A stretch of 64,000 nt of DNA from Diprion similis (taxonomy: Eukaryota; Arthropoda; Insecta; Hymenoptera; Diprionidae), in the NCBI RefSeq assembly GCF_021155765.1, contig NC_060113.1:2594501-2658500 (forward strand). Reading direction: 5' to 3'. Of the stretch, positions 12,290 to 25,174 are shown one piece after another. Each line of letters starts with the position of its first letter. The stretch's first letter is position 1. A program made the position numbers and the translations under genes. The notes below the pieces were generated by a model that saw only the letters and a list, made by a program, of their open reading frames with translations, ran no database searches and had not been told where the DNA came from.

Positions 12290-13026
12290 AATTTTAGTGA
12301 CTTTCGTGGAACTGTTCGGCAAAAAGTTCGGAGACCTGTGAAAACGGAGTTTTTATTATCTCGAGTGGCCTAGATAGATTACCTTACGTATCATTTTGTA
12401 TTTCCGTGTATGGATAATCTTCTACCGATACAAATTCTCGACTGACCTCCGAAGAGAATGTACTCAGAAAGCAAGCGGTTGTTCTTGACCTTGTCTATAA
12501 ATCTCTGTCGACTAACGTCTTAAGATCTGGTAAGTATTTTGAATCGTGGCAGTAGCATAGATTGGCCTAATTAACATGGTCCCGCGAGGTAAAGATACAT
12601 TCGTGTCAGGTATGAGATAAGGCCTGACTAACTGTAGCTCGATCTGTAAGAAGTTTGGATATGTTCCTAAGGCTTCTGCAAGGTTAATTAATGCTATCAT
12701 TCCACGCTTTAGCCTGAATGTACAAGCCAAAGTGCCTTGAAACTAACTTCACACGTTAGTACCTTGGAAAATCATAGATACTTTATGTTTTGAGGACATC
12801 CCACGTGATTTATTCACTATTCTCATCTTTCCCATTTGATTTTCGTATATACGTCGACAAGTACTTCGGATGTGGGTGACTTTTTTTTCATAAAATCTGC
12901 AAAACTTCTTAATAAAGAGTGTGGCTTTGGAAATGGAAGGCTTTTCTCTGCTCAGTATGAGAACTGACGTCGAATGCAAAGGTAAATCAGTATCAACACG
13001 GTGATCAGTGCAATGGACACGTTCAT
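12290..13026 (-). pseudogene. Highly decayed CYP6-like P450 relic
   Basis: ATG at 13026 starts a recognisable anchor ending in RRQFSY, then TGA replaces the conserved Trp. The frame continues with PKPHSLLRSFADFMKKK and SEVLVDVYTKIK, like residues about 40-75 of the neighbour at 16105. After that about 285 codons are missing: the sequence jumps to ITWD and a decayed end of exon 2 with a GT donor. Exon 3 is recognisable at about 12680-12440, starting with EALGTYP (ExxR lost: Glu-Ala-Leu-Gly) and ending, after frameshifts, with FGGQSRICIG. Exon 4 keeps only FAEQ, with a frameshift, at about 12320. Stops, frameshifts, the internal deletion and the lost ExxR make it non-functional. It is clearly older than the pseudogene to its left. 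Edges are approximate. Confidence 0.8.
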
Positions 13027-13816
13027 CGTGTTGAAGATTCACATTTTTTAGTTAGTATCGTTACGTAATTTCGTGTGTACATTTCTTTATAACTTCCGGA
13101 TGCCAACAAGCAAAAGACGTGAATTATTTCTGTAAACAAGGTCCTCGCGCACTATTACATTATATTACACCAATCACAATCATCAGCGGCAAATAGTTCT
13201 AACTATTTCATAAGCATTGCACGGCCAATTTGAGTAACTCGGCTATGTATTCGGTTTGCGTACGTAATTACATGCACACACCAAGTTGAAGTGAGTCTAA
13301 TGGTGATGAACCCCAACGGAGATCGACGAAATGACAATTAATTTCTACTGACTCTCGATTTCTCGACGGTTCCTGAAATTTCAAATAAAATTCTCACCCT
13401 ATACAATAAATAGACATGTTCAAAATGCGGCGTTATGGGTGGTAAAAGCTGATTTTTTTTTTACGAAAAGAATTATAATACTTTGCTTATAACTTTAGAG
13501 AGGATTACTGATTCGTCTCATTGTCAATAAGGTTTAAAATTATTACATTCTCGTCCATACAAACTAGCGTGTTTGATATTCTGAAGGAATGTGCTATTTT
13601 TTTGTTATAAATGCATCTGCGTATACACGGTACAAATTGAAATATCTATGTTTAGAAATAATCAGGAAATTATATTTTAGTGACATTTGTGTCAATAAAC
13701 TTCGTAGCACTAGTTTGTACGTGAAGTAAAAATTCTTGCAAAAATTTTCACTTCCTGCAATGTATTTGGGTTGGAATTTTCGATCGGTTGTATTCATCAA
13801 ACGAAGAGAAACGTCG
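13027..13816. other. Spacer between P450 relic and the next P450
   Basis: About 0.8 kb, AT-rich. It contains the 3' flank of the gene ending at 13817. I see no further gene. Confidence 0.5.
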
Positions 13817-16105
13817 TCATTCATTATCAGCGTTAAGGCGAGATACTTTGATCCAAACTCCGAGATCCGCGTGAAGAAAATGTGCGCCTTTTTTATACTG
13901 AATAGGATTTTGCGACTTCTCGCAGAGTGAAAGCTTGAACTTGTCGATTGCACTGACGATACCAATTTTCGTCTGTTGTTCCGCGAATCGAGAACCTGCG
14001 AAAAATCGGGTCAATCAATCAATTGATTGATTCAACTCCAAGATCGATGTACTTCATTTCCACATATTTATGCGTCTATATACACGGTAAAGTTTTATTA
14101 CCTATACAATTCCTGGGCCCACCGCCAAAGGGTATAAAAGTAAAAGGGCGTCTCTGGGCCTTTGCCTCGTCAGTGAACCTCTTGGGGTCGAATATTTCAG
14201 GATTCGGAAAGAATGCCGGATCATGGTGGAAGGCGTAGATTGGGATTATGCATCTCGATCCTGGCGGTAACATCACATTCGTACCAGGAAGTTGGTAAGG
14301 CTTTACTGAGACTCTGCTGATTTGCGGAACAACCGGATATTTTCTCAGCGTTTCTGTAAGAAAAATCAATGATAAAATTATCATTCCATTCATCACTGTG
14401 ACCCGATCATATCTGGGATGTGTATTCACCAATGATGGAACAATCATGTTAGTGATCACTGTGTGTAGTACGATGTTTAAAAAAAAAATGTTAGTGTTTT
14501 TTTTCTTCCAAATGGCTTCAAAAGTTCCATTGAGGTATAAAAAATACGCCTTTCATAATTTCAGCTCTTGATATTGAGATTAAAAGGTTGCGCGTCGCAC
14601 TTTTCTATCTTCCATAAGAATAACATGAGGAAAATGGTTTTTGTTTTTTCTGATTTTTATAACTAGCTAACGATGCAGAAAATTCACAGACATATTTTTG
14701 TAAAGAATTGAACGCTTTTAAACAAGTTCTTTTATCATTTTACGATGAATCCACTCTTTAAGAACCTTGCTTATACCTAAATGGAACTTTTGAACTTGAT
14801 TGGAAAGGAAATCTTGTGTTTTTGTTTTTTAACACCGTAATGTACGAGTATAGGTATACTTTTTTGTAGTTTGCATAACTACTGATGACTGCTCGTTATT
14901 CTGTTCGGACCAAAACCGTTCATACCTTGAAATATCATGTCGAGGTACTTCATACCCTGTAGACCATCCCAGGTGATTTCACCCTGATTAGAGGCCTTCA
15001 TTTCACGCAATTCCTTTCGCAGACGGTCTTGCATATCTTGGTTAACAGCCAGCTCGTGAAGGGCGTATCCAATCGTTGTAGAGCTCGTCTCAAAACCGGC
15101 ACCGAAGAAAACAAACGCCTGGGCAGTCAGGAGTTTATCATCGAATACTGAAAACAAGTGTCGAGGATTAAACATTACGTCTTTGAGATTCATCAGCATT
15201 AGTATATATCGCAAAAATAACCTTAACGTACCTGTTTCACCCTCGCCAAGTGGCTGATCCACGTTTTTCAGATTCCTCAAAAGATCTATGAAGTCGTGCC
15301 TCTGCACGTTGTTCTTCTCTCGATACTCGAAGGCCTCGCTCGTGATTTTGAGGAAGAACTCTTCCACAACTCGTGGTGTTAGGGAGAGCTTCAGTTTCTT
15401 GAACAACCACGGCGAAATCAGAAGCACAAGAATGGCAAATCGTTGTCCGATTGTTCCAACGACCATTTTTTTCCCCATATTACGAAAGGCGGCGTCTTCG
15501 TCACTCAGTGAATTCATCTGAATCCCAAATGCGCAGGAGCCGATTACGTCCGTCGTGAACTTGGCACTGACCTCCCTGGCCTCGATCGCCTCATTTTTGG
15601 GAACCAACGAGTCCAGATACTTCTCCAAGTCCTTCCCGCACTCTAGGAGCAAGTAATGCATGTGCTTGAGTTTCGCAGAAGTGAATGTTGGCGTCAGTTT
15701 CGTTCTCACATCCTTCCACTTTTTTCCATCCAGGGCAGCTACATGCTGCGAAAGTGGATCGGACTCTGGATTCGAAGGTAATCCACGGTTGGTCCATGCG
15801 TCGAAATTCTTTATCATGATATCGCGCAGCACCTCGGGATTGGCCAGAAACAATGTTGGCGAAAAAAAGTTCCATACACCAGTAAATCCTTTTCCCTTCG
15901 ATTTATCGTATACATCAATCAGTATTTCGGACATGGGTCTCTTCTTCATAAAGGAATCCCCAAAGTTGCCCAGAAAAGAGTCCGGCTTCACGTATGGCAC
16001 GCCTAGTCGCTCCCAGTAAGTAAATTGGCGACGAATATACAAGTATAATACAGTCAGTATACCGACCAATACCAAACACGCGTTAACTACAATTTGGATG
16101 AACAT
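13817..16105 (-). CDS. Cytochrome P450, CYP6-like, complete (508 aa)
   Basis: Exons 16105-15232, 15147-14926, 14353-14102 and 13995-13817 give 1527 bases, 508 residues plus TGA. Motifs are AGFETS, ETLRKYP, PKRF in place of the usual PERF, and PFGGGPRNCIG with Cys about 448. Start MFIQIVVNACLVLVG is followed by RRQFTYWERLGVPYVKP. It is the nearest relative of the pseudogene at 9878-11704, sharing for example the helix segment around IGQR and LLISPWLF. Intron 1 is 84 bases, a multiple of three, and has no stop in frame, so an unspliced message would still be read through with 28 extra residues. Intron 2 is longer than in the other copies (572 bases). Confidence 0.93.
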
Positions 16106-19100
16106 TATTTCACGGTAATCAATTCGGTTTCTCGACTTAATTAATTGCTGCTTTTTGGTTGACGTGTGGAGATACCGGTGCTAGTGATCACTTTGCAAAC
16201 GGAAATCAAACTGTTTGCTCAGTAATAAGAGTATGGTAGTATATTCAAGCTGGTGGTTAGTATTATCGATCACGTGGTCTTTGATACCCACGCGGTTATC
16301 TCACTGTGTTTTTGTGCGACGCATATTAAATTCATGTTTTCGTAATAGAAGACACCAAATCTATAGATCTGAGACGTCTTTGTATTTTTTCTGCAGTTTC
16401 ATCGTCTGAGTCAGTATATCGTTGGACTTACATGGATATGTGGAGTTTCATGATATCACTGAAAGAAGTAAGCTCTTGTCACTCGAGTGTATGTCACCGT
16501 ATGCGATAAGAACGGGAATGAAATAACATCACGTGGTGACGGTATGGTGACAGTCTGATGATAACATTGACTTCTCATCGAGAAAACTACCGATTTCATC
16601 ATTTTTACTTGTATGCGTTTTAATTAGGGTACCTATAGAAAATCTGATTTTGGATTAAGATTCATTTGGAATAGGGGAAATTGGAGCTAAGAGATCAAAT
16701 GTCCAATGAATAATGTTCTCTTTAAAGTTTTTATGAATGTCGAACTTAGCCCTAAAAATGAAAACATTTAATAATTTCATTACATTCTCATTCGTGGTGT
16801 ATCGAAACGGGTTTGCTTCTTTGGAAAACGATTTAGTTTTTGGAAAATTTCTTTAAATGAAAAATGAATTCTTGTCTGCTACACTCAATACAACGCAATG
16901 AATTAATGGAACGAAGGTAGTGTGGCGATAAGAGATTGACAATTCAACTTCTTGAAATACGACAACAAGCGATATATAGCTGAACGTCAGCCCGTAATAG
17001 CTTTGCTGGAAGTTGATCGACAACTTGCGTTCGATCCAAGTGAAAAATCTCTTATATACTTATATACATTATATATGACGATCAATAACAGAATTTAGAC
17101 GGACATTGAGAAGTACAAAGCAGCTTAGAGGGAGAGAGCGAGATAGAGCGGTCCGTCTAGCCGAGAGTAATCTAGGAAATATAAAACTGAATGGTGGTGA
17201 TAAGTATCGGAAAATAAAGGAAATAAACGCCTTTAAACAGAAACGTTCCGACTTTTTTAAACAGCAACAGACTAACCTTACCTTCCGCAATATGCTATTA
17301 CAACGTCATTTATGTAGAAATGAAAATAATTCGCTGGACCAGCAAATTTCAATTTTTGCTAAATTGTGGTAAACGAATTTATAAACATTATAGATACACG
17401 AAGTCATTTCCATGAATCGCCAAGTAATGATTCGGGTCGAAAAATTAGATTAATCTGTAATTGCGTGCTAATGATGAAATAAATTTTCAATTGAAAAGTG
17501 TTCAATGATCAGGAAAAATTTGGTTTCAGAACCGATTGTGGTATTATATTTCCACATGTTAATCGTGCTGTTTATCATTTTCACGTTTTTGTATATAGAG
17601 ATAGAACAATATTGATTTTATAATACTTCAGTGATAGTTCAAATATTACGTCAATCGAAAAAGATTAGGATTTCACACATATTTTCAGTTACAAAAATGC
17701 CTTCAACTAAATCACTGGCGATAAACCACCTCGAATGCTTTCTTTCAACTAAAGAACGGTACAAATTCAGTAAAGCATCGAAGTCAAATCGACCATTTCA
17801 CATATCGAACTTCTTGCGGCATCACTCGTATGATTCAGAGACCAAATAAAGGCCTCAGGCGACCCAAGATAGTAGCGAGATAACATTTTCATGAAAAACT
17901 TCAGGGATAATAAAGCGACAAACACATTTCCGTTTACGTCATCTTACAACTAATGCGGCACGCATAATTAAACCTAATTATAAAATGATGAGAGAAAAAA
18001 AGGAGGGGAAGTTAAGGCAATACCACTAACAGTGTTGATTTCCATTTCATTCGGCAGTATTTACAACCTCAAGTGTGCCACTTACTATTCGAGTACTCGA
18101 TCAGTAACCGTTACACTCTGTGCCATTTGGCAATTAGAAATTCGTAACAAGACACGCTACACTCATACATTTAATTGTGGAAGGAACATTCTCACGCGAT
18201 CGAAGTCTTTACTGCCACCAATTTCGATTACTTGTCGTTCAAATTAACCGTACTTATTGACAGAAATTTAACAAATAATACAAACACAAAGTGGACCTGC
18301 TGAAACATTATATTTAATTAAATTTTTCTAACATCGCAGAATCTCACCTTTTTCAGCGGGACTTGATCCACCTAAAATAGAAAATTTCCATCGTGGAATA
18401 AGACTTCGTTAATCCATGTATAAACAACCCAAAGGCACGCATTTGAGATCAGAGGGATTAATTCCGCGCATATTACGCCGACGAATAGCGCTGAGCTCGA
18501 TTGTTTGGCCATATGTCGGTCGGGGTGGAGACTCCCTTGGGTTAATTCCGGTTTCTTTTATTTCCGGTTTTTTCAAAGACCGAGGGCGACTCTGCACGAG
18601 TGACTCTTGGGTAACCGGTAAAGGTTTCGATGCAGCCGGGAGTTTTATTCGAACCCTATTTCTTTCTTTTTTCTTTTTTCTCCTCCTCTCTATACCGCTC
18701 TTCTTTCATAAAAGCAGAAGGAGAATAATGGGCGTTCATTGCTGCGCCAAGCATGAGCCTCGAGGGTTCGCCCTTCCGTCCGCAGACATCAATTTTATTT
18801 TTCTACACCCTGCCTCCAGGTAGAAATGGAAACGGGGATGGGAGTGACACGACGGCGTGAAATCACAATGACGACAATACTCGGGATCACAATAAGCCTC
18901 GGTGATATTAAATACGTACAAATCAATGCGGTATAAACTGAGGGGAGTGAGCTGCTCTAGAATTATAAACGCCCCTCAATCAGTGGAGGTGCTAGAAAAA
19001 ATCGTGGAAGCGAAGGGTTCCGCATACATACGATGATTGTGCATCTGTGCTTGTCACCTGGCTTATTTTCGCAAGTATTTCATAATCCTAAGGCAGTTGG

Positions 19101-20081
19101 ATTTTCATTCGCATTAAATTTTTTATAGACGAGTAAATAAAGCTTTAATTTTTCGATGCACACGTAGAACTCTTGATGAGTTTACATGCTCGAATGGTAT
19201 TCAGTTATCTCTAGATCAGTTCGTTTATTTTTCTCATCAAATGAAGATTCAAATTCTCAGCGATTCAGACACTTACTCAATTCAGAGACAAAGAAATTTT
19301 AAGTAGTCCTTTCGATTTTATCATTTCACGCTATCTTCAATGTGTTCTTTTTAACCTCACAATCAGACAACGGCACTCAAGCGCTCGGCTATCTATTAAA
19401 CAGGATTGAATTTATTACTTTTTTATTTACCATGCATCAAAACAAGGGAAAAATATTTACACCCCTGTCAAAATTTGCTTTTGTAGTCTTGGGTGAAATG
19501 ACAAACGATTTTATTGATTTTATAGCACAAGTCTAGACGGAGTTTGTGCACGTGATTATTGTAGATTAAGTTATACTCAAGAGAGGAAAATTACTATTTG
19601 TTGAAAAAGTTTGAAATTGCAGCCACGAAAATGGTATTTCAAAATTAAAGAGAGTTTATGGTTTCAAGTCAGTTTCAAGTTTTTCATTCACTTGTTATGT
19701 ACCTTGCAATTGTTTGCCATTAATTTATAAAGTGAAAGACTTATTATAGAACAAGAAGGATCGTGAGTATATGCAGTAATTATTTCTTATTTCATTTTTG
19801 GCCAATGTGTATAGACAACTAGGGTGATTTTCTCCATAAAACAATGAAAACAAGTCCCTGGTTAACTGAACTTCAGACAATATTGTTATATGAATAATTG
19901 TAGATTTTTCGTCAGCAGTAAAAATGAGGTCAATTAATTTTATATTATAATTTCAATAATAAAATTTTAAGAATAAAATCACCTTGACGACGCGATATCT
20001 CGAAAGCGTATAGCCTCAAGTCATAAATTTCAAATTCACTTCAGAGAATAACAACTCGTTAGATTCCACAACCGGTTTATA
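16106..20081. other. Long spacer separating the two P450 subgroups
   Basis: About 4 kb without a supported gene. The segment at about 16783-16845 resembles the 3' flank of the pseudogene at 9878 and may mark a lost copy. The longest plus-strand reading frame (18416-18823) is rich in F and S from a pyrimidine tract and has no recognisable domain. The rest is AT-rich. Confidence 0.5.
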
Positions 20082-21841
20082 TTATGATATTCTGGATATT
20101 TGAATCCAAATTCCGCCCTTGGCAGCTAAGAACCTAGCCTTGGGATCAAGCAGCAGTGGATTCTGTGAATTTTCGCTCAGTGTAATCTTAAAATTCTCGA
20201 TCAGCTTGACGAGTCCCAGCTTCGTCTGCTGTTCAGCGAACCGCAAGCCTGTGATCAAGATGCAAAATATTCGTTGTTAAGTTATGACACAGTCAAAAGC
20301 CAAATAAACACGTCATTAGGAAGCTTAGACTTTCAGGATTAATAAAACTCGTCACCTATACAAACTCTGGGTCCAGTTCCAAAGGGTAGATAGGCCAAAG
20401 CTGGCCTCTGGCTTTTGGCTTCATCGGTGAACCTCTCGGGGATGAATTTCTCCGGTTCAGGATAATACTCGGGGTCGTGATGGAGGGCGTATATGGGCAC
20501 AATGCACCCCGTCCTTTCGGGCACTTCTATATCCGTTCCGGGTATGCGGTAGTCCTTTACAGCACACCGTGCAGTGACAGGAATGGGAGGATATTTCCTC
20601 AGGGTCTCTAAAAGAAGAATCCACAATGGAGGAGACGCTCTCGTCGCGTCTGTATTGGAAAACGATGAATCCAATCCTCACCTTGAATAATCATGTCGAG
20701 GTACTTCATGCTGTTTAAACCATCCCACGTGACTTCGCCGTTACTGGCAGCCTTCGTTTTGTTTATCTCGTCTCGAAGTCGATCCTGGATATCCTGATTT
20801 ACGGCCAGCTCGTGGAGGCAGAAGCTGATGACCGTTGAGCTGGTCTCAAATCCGGCCGCGAAGAAGACGAAGGCTTGAGCGGCCAAAAATCGGTAATCGA
20901 TCACTGAAACCGGAAGTTAAAGACGTCAGAATCTCGCGGAACTTGATCAGCTTGACTAAAAACTCACCCACATCATCCTCGCCAAGTGATTCCCCAGAAT
21001 TCTGCATGTTCCTAAGAAGGTCCATGAAGTCGTGCCTCTGCAAGTTGTTCTTCTCTCGGTATTCGAGATTCTCCTTAGTTATCTTGAGGAAGAAATCTGT
21101 GAGCTCTTGCTCGTGTGCCGAGAGATTCAGGAACTTGAATGTCTTGGGAAAATGGCGTTGAAACGCCCTGACAATTTTCCCCTTGATCGATGACTCAAAG
21201 ATTTTTCTTCCCATACGACGAAAGAGTGCGTCCTCGTCGTTCAGAGAGTTCATCTGAATGCCAAAGGCACACGATCCAATAACATCCGTGGTGAACTTGG
21301 CGCTCATTTCTCTGGCCTCTAAGGGTTTTCCGTCAGTTGCAACAGCGTTGAGATACTTTTCGAAGTCCTTGCCACACTCGAGCAGCAAATAATGCATCTG
21401 CTTGAGTTTTCCGGATGTAAACGTGGGCGTCAGTTTTGCCCGAACTGACTTCCACGTGTCTCCGTTTAGATGGATCAAGTTCGCGGACAACGGATCGACG
21501 TCTACGTTCGCAGCCGTCCCTCGGCTCGACCAGGACGCGAAATCCTTGACAAGAATATCACGCAGAAGTTCCGGGTCGAGGACGAAGAGAGAGGGCGATT
21601 GGAACTCCCATATTCCCACGAATCTCGAGCCCTTGAACTCCTTGTAAAGGTCCAGGGTGACCTCGGCTAGGGACCGTTTACCGCGTACGAACTCTGCGAA
21701 GTTCCCAAAGAGCCAGTGCGCCTCCTTGTATGGTGCGTTCCGATCGGACCAGAACGAAAACTGCCGTCGTAGGTAGAAGTACAGAGATGTTGGTATGCCC
21801 AACAACAACATCCACACACCCACGACACTGATAGCCCACAT
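20082..21841 (-). CDS. Cytochrome P450, CYP6-like, second subgroup, complete (504 aa)
   Basis: Exons 21841-20968, 20903-20682, 20607-20356 and 20248-20082 join to 1515 bases, 504 residues plus TAA. The intron positions and phases are those of the left-hand copies, but the protein differs: the anchor is MWAISVVGVWMLLLG, then LRRQFSFWSDRN instead of WERKG, and FASWSSRG replaces FDAWTNRG. Catalytic motifs are intact: AGFETS, ETLRKYPP, PERF and PFGTGPRVCIG with Cys about 448. Base composition is more GC-rich than in the left subgroup. Probably a microsomal monooxygenase of unknown substrate. Confidence 0.93.
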
Positions 21842-22919
21842 TTTGCAGCAGCCACAAATTAGACGATCTCAACTCCCAGCCAGCGGAGTCTTTACTGACA
21901 AATCACTGGAACCGTCGTCGTGACAACGTTAACTACTCTTAAGAGACTCCGGAGGGGAGTACGCACGTGTGAAAGGATATATGTAGCATTTGCTAACCAT
22001 ACGTACAATTGCAAAGCACCACCTATATGCACTCTCCGCTCGATCTTCGTATTCAATCTATACATATATCTATACGCAGTGTGGTTTCTGATGTTTACTC
22101 TTTGTCGTCATATGCTGCACTCGAAGCGATATCTCAGCCTGCATGACTCGGTAAAATATTATCTCCTAGAATAATGATATGAATGAAAATTTATCGAGAA
22201 AAAAATATGACTATGGTGAGGGGATGAACTTTTTTTACATTTACTTCTCGGATCTCCTGTTCATATTATAGGTAGCTAGATATAGAATACTCAAAATCAT
22301 TTCGTTGGGTTTTTTTAAATAGTGATTCTTTTTTTTGTTTGTAAAAAATGTCTCGTTACTTGGATGATCATCTTTGTCTCTATTATCGAACTCATTTTCA
22401 TTAGGTTTTATTAACACGTATATTATCTCGTACATATCAACTTTATAACCGAAAGTTGTATTGCTATCAGAAGTTTGTACTACATTGTAGTTACATGTTC
22501 TACCTTCGTAATAGTACTCGTATCACATAACAATAACGTGTGTATATTAACTGTCATTAATATAATTATTGTACCAAGTACAGTGCACCTATTTTTTTTC
22601 TCAGGGTGTGAGACACGCTGTATCAAAGATTTATTCTTTCGAATAAATTTTCCACATGTTTGACTGAACCTTATTGTAAATTCCGCAAAAACGGAAAAAA
22701 ATTGAGTTAAATTCTTTTCAGCAAAATTCGGAAAACTTTATATCGAAGAAATGAAGGAGCGATAACAAATGTTAAAAACAAATAAAAAGCAGAAATTATC
22801 CGTACGCTTTATTGCAAAAAAAAGGCTAATTGATAAAAATGAAAATAGCAGGTTATGAGTAAAATTTATTGACCAGAAATTCCTTATTCATTCGAAACTA
22901 GACTTGACGTCATCGACTT
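21842..22919. other. Spacer between the two subgroup-2 P450 genes
   Basis: About 1.1 kb, AT-rich, with short chance ORFs. It holds the promoter of the gene to the left and the 3' flank of the gene to the right. I could not point to a convincing TATA box. Confidence 0.5.
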
Positions 22920-24698
22920 TCACCGGTCAGACTCATTAGCCGAACTAGAAACGACGCAGCGGGATAATCTAAGCCAAATACCGCCGATGGGCTGAAGAAA
23001 TCCAGCCTTAGGATTAAGTTGTAAAGGATGTTTTGATTTCTCGCACAGAGAAACCTCGAAGTTGTCTATCAGTTGAAAAATCGACAGCTTCACCTGCTGT
23101 TCGGCGAACCGAAGACCTGATAAGAAACGAGATTATCTTATCGATAATTTTTATTGCTAGTTTGCCTGTCGATAAAATTGACGATGGGATTAAAAATATA
23201 AAAGTAAATTGAAATAACGATTACCAATGCATATTCTGGGCCCCCCTCCAAAGGGCAAGTAGGTGAAAGGCGATCGCTGGCTCTTCATCTCCTCGTCGAA
23301 TCTTTCAGGGTCAAATTTCTGCGGATCCGGATAGTACTCTGGATCGTGATGGAGAGCGTAGATGGGAACGATGCATCCCGTTCCCTCGGGAAGTACGATA
23401 TCGGTGTCTGGTATGCGGTAGGGTTTAACGGAGGTCCTGACGAGGATCGGAAGCGGTGGATACTTCCTCAGAGTCTCTAAAACCGCAGAAAAAAAAGTCA
23501 AATACTCCATAGTACGGAAACAGAGGCTTGGCTCGTACCCTGAAACACCATGTCCAGGTACTTCATGCTCCTCAATCCATCCCAGGTGATTTCCCCGTCC
23601 ATTTTTGCCTTGGTACGTCGCACCTCGTCCCGTAGACGATCCTGGAGATTCTTATCTGCGGCCAACTCGTGAAGACAAAAGCTTAGAGTCGAAGAACTGG
23701 TCTCGAAACCGGCACCGAAGAAGATGAAGGCCTGAGCTGCGAGAAGCTCGTCGTTGAACTCTGAAAGTCCGGATATAACGAAGTTCAGCCTGAAGCTAAG
23801 ACATCTCGATGTCTGGTTTCGACTCACCGATATCGTCTTCGTTGAGTGGTTCCTCGGTGTTTTTAAGGTCCCTAAGAAGATCCATGAAGTCGTTTCGCCG
23901 CTCGTTGTTCTCCTCGCGGTACTTGAAGTTGGCCTTTGTCAGAGAGACGAAGAATTCCGTGACCTCGCGGGTTCTCGTTGACAGTTTAAGGAGCCTGAAG
24001 AGCCATGGAAAGTGGAGCTGCACGGCTTTGCTGACGGTCCTGATCCTGGACGATGGAAATATCTTCTTCCCTATCGCACGAAATATCGAGCTCTCATCCC
24101 TCAGCGAGTTCATCTGTATCCCAAATATGCAGGAACCGATAACATCCGTCGAATACTTGGCGCTCAATTCCCTGACCTCGACCACCTGGTTCATCGCGGT
24201 GACGCGGTCCAGGTGATCCATGAACTCCTTACTGCACTCGAGCAGCAGATTATGCATCAACTTGAGCTTCCCTGAGGTGAACGTTGGCGACAGTCTGCTC
24301 CGTACCACCTTCCACTTCTTTCCGTCGAGGTTGACCAGATTCGCCGCCAACGGGTCGACGTCCAGGTTCACGGTCACGCCGCGGCTCGACCATGTCGCGA
24401 AATCCTTCACCAGTATGTCCTGGATCAAATCGGGTGACAGGACGACCAATTCCGGAGAGTAGAACTCCCAAATACCGGCGAATCTCTGGCCCTTCGACTC
24501 CTTGTAGAGGTCCAAAAGCAGCTCGGGTAGAGCCAACTTACCGCCTTGGGAGTCTCTCAGGCTGCCGAAGAACCAATGCGGTTTGCGACAGCGAACACCT
24601 CGTCTTGACCAGAATGAAAACTGGCTCTTGATGTAGAAGAAGACCGCGGTTATCACCCCCGTAAGGAACAACAAAGTCCACGTGTACGAGTCCCACAT
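22920..24698 (-). CDS. Cytochrome P450, CYP6-like, second subgroup, complete (513 aa)
   Basis: Exons 24698-23828, 23760-23539, 23476-23225 and 23116-22920 give 1542 bases, 513 residues plus TGA. I start at MWDSYTWTLLF because it matches the neighbour's MWAISVV start. A longer in-frame opening from 24848 adds about 50 residues of ordinary leader-like sequence with no membrane anchor and is less likely. Motifs are AGFETS, ETLRKYPP, PERF and PFGGGPRICIG with Cys about 447. The closest relative is the gene at 20082-21841. The C-terminus is about ten residues longer than in its neighbours. It is the right-hand end of the array. Confidence 0.92.
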
Positions 24699-25102
24699 TA
24701 TCGTATATGAATGATTGTTGTAACGTGAGGTGTATGGTGTAGAAATTTTCGGGATAGAAAAATCGAGCGACTTTAGCTGCGCTGTGAAACGAAACTGATA
24801 AAAACTGTTGCTTGCTGGTACTATTTGAATGAGATTTATTTTTATCATTCGAAAATTTTTTTATCAGAGTAAATATTTGGGAAACAATTCATGTTTTAAT
24901 AAGAGGTGATATAACGAAAGTGATTTATTTTTGTAAAGATAGCGAATCTTGTTATATGATCTTGTAAATCGCGTACTCCTGAAGCGAATTCTCCGCATTC
25001 GTTCCATAGTAGTGGATCTGCATATTCTTGGCAATTTACATATTCTCGCGTCTGTCTGGACCTTGAAAGTAAGACCGCAAGTCTCACGAGATGCAAAATT
25101 AT

Positions 25103-25174
25103 GCCCCGGGTGAGGATCGAACTCACGACCTTAAGATTATGAGACTTACGCGCTGCCTACTGCGCTACCGAGGC
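25103..25174 (-). tRNA. tRNA-Met (CAT), elongator type
   Basis: 72 bases fold into a full cloverleaf on the minus strand: acceptor GCCTCGG pairing with CCGGGGC, anticodon loop with CAT, and T-loop GTTCGATCC, which also forms the internal B-box promoter. No intron. It lies about 400 bases upstream of the last P450 and reads in the same direction. Confidence 0.93.

Noticed and set aside
17106..17372. Plus-strand frame rich in Arg, Lys and Gln
   Set aside because: No splice context or domain, and an AT-rich spacer context; nothing separates it from chance.
20835..24631. Several plus-strand open frames of 60-135 codons across the P450 exons
   Set aside because: They are antisense shadows of strongly conserved P450 exons with complete motifs on the minus strand.
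24699..24848. N-terminal extension of the last P450 to an upstream ATG
   Set aside because: The extension has no membrane anchor, and the internal ATG matches the start of the neighbouring gene.
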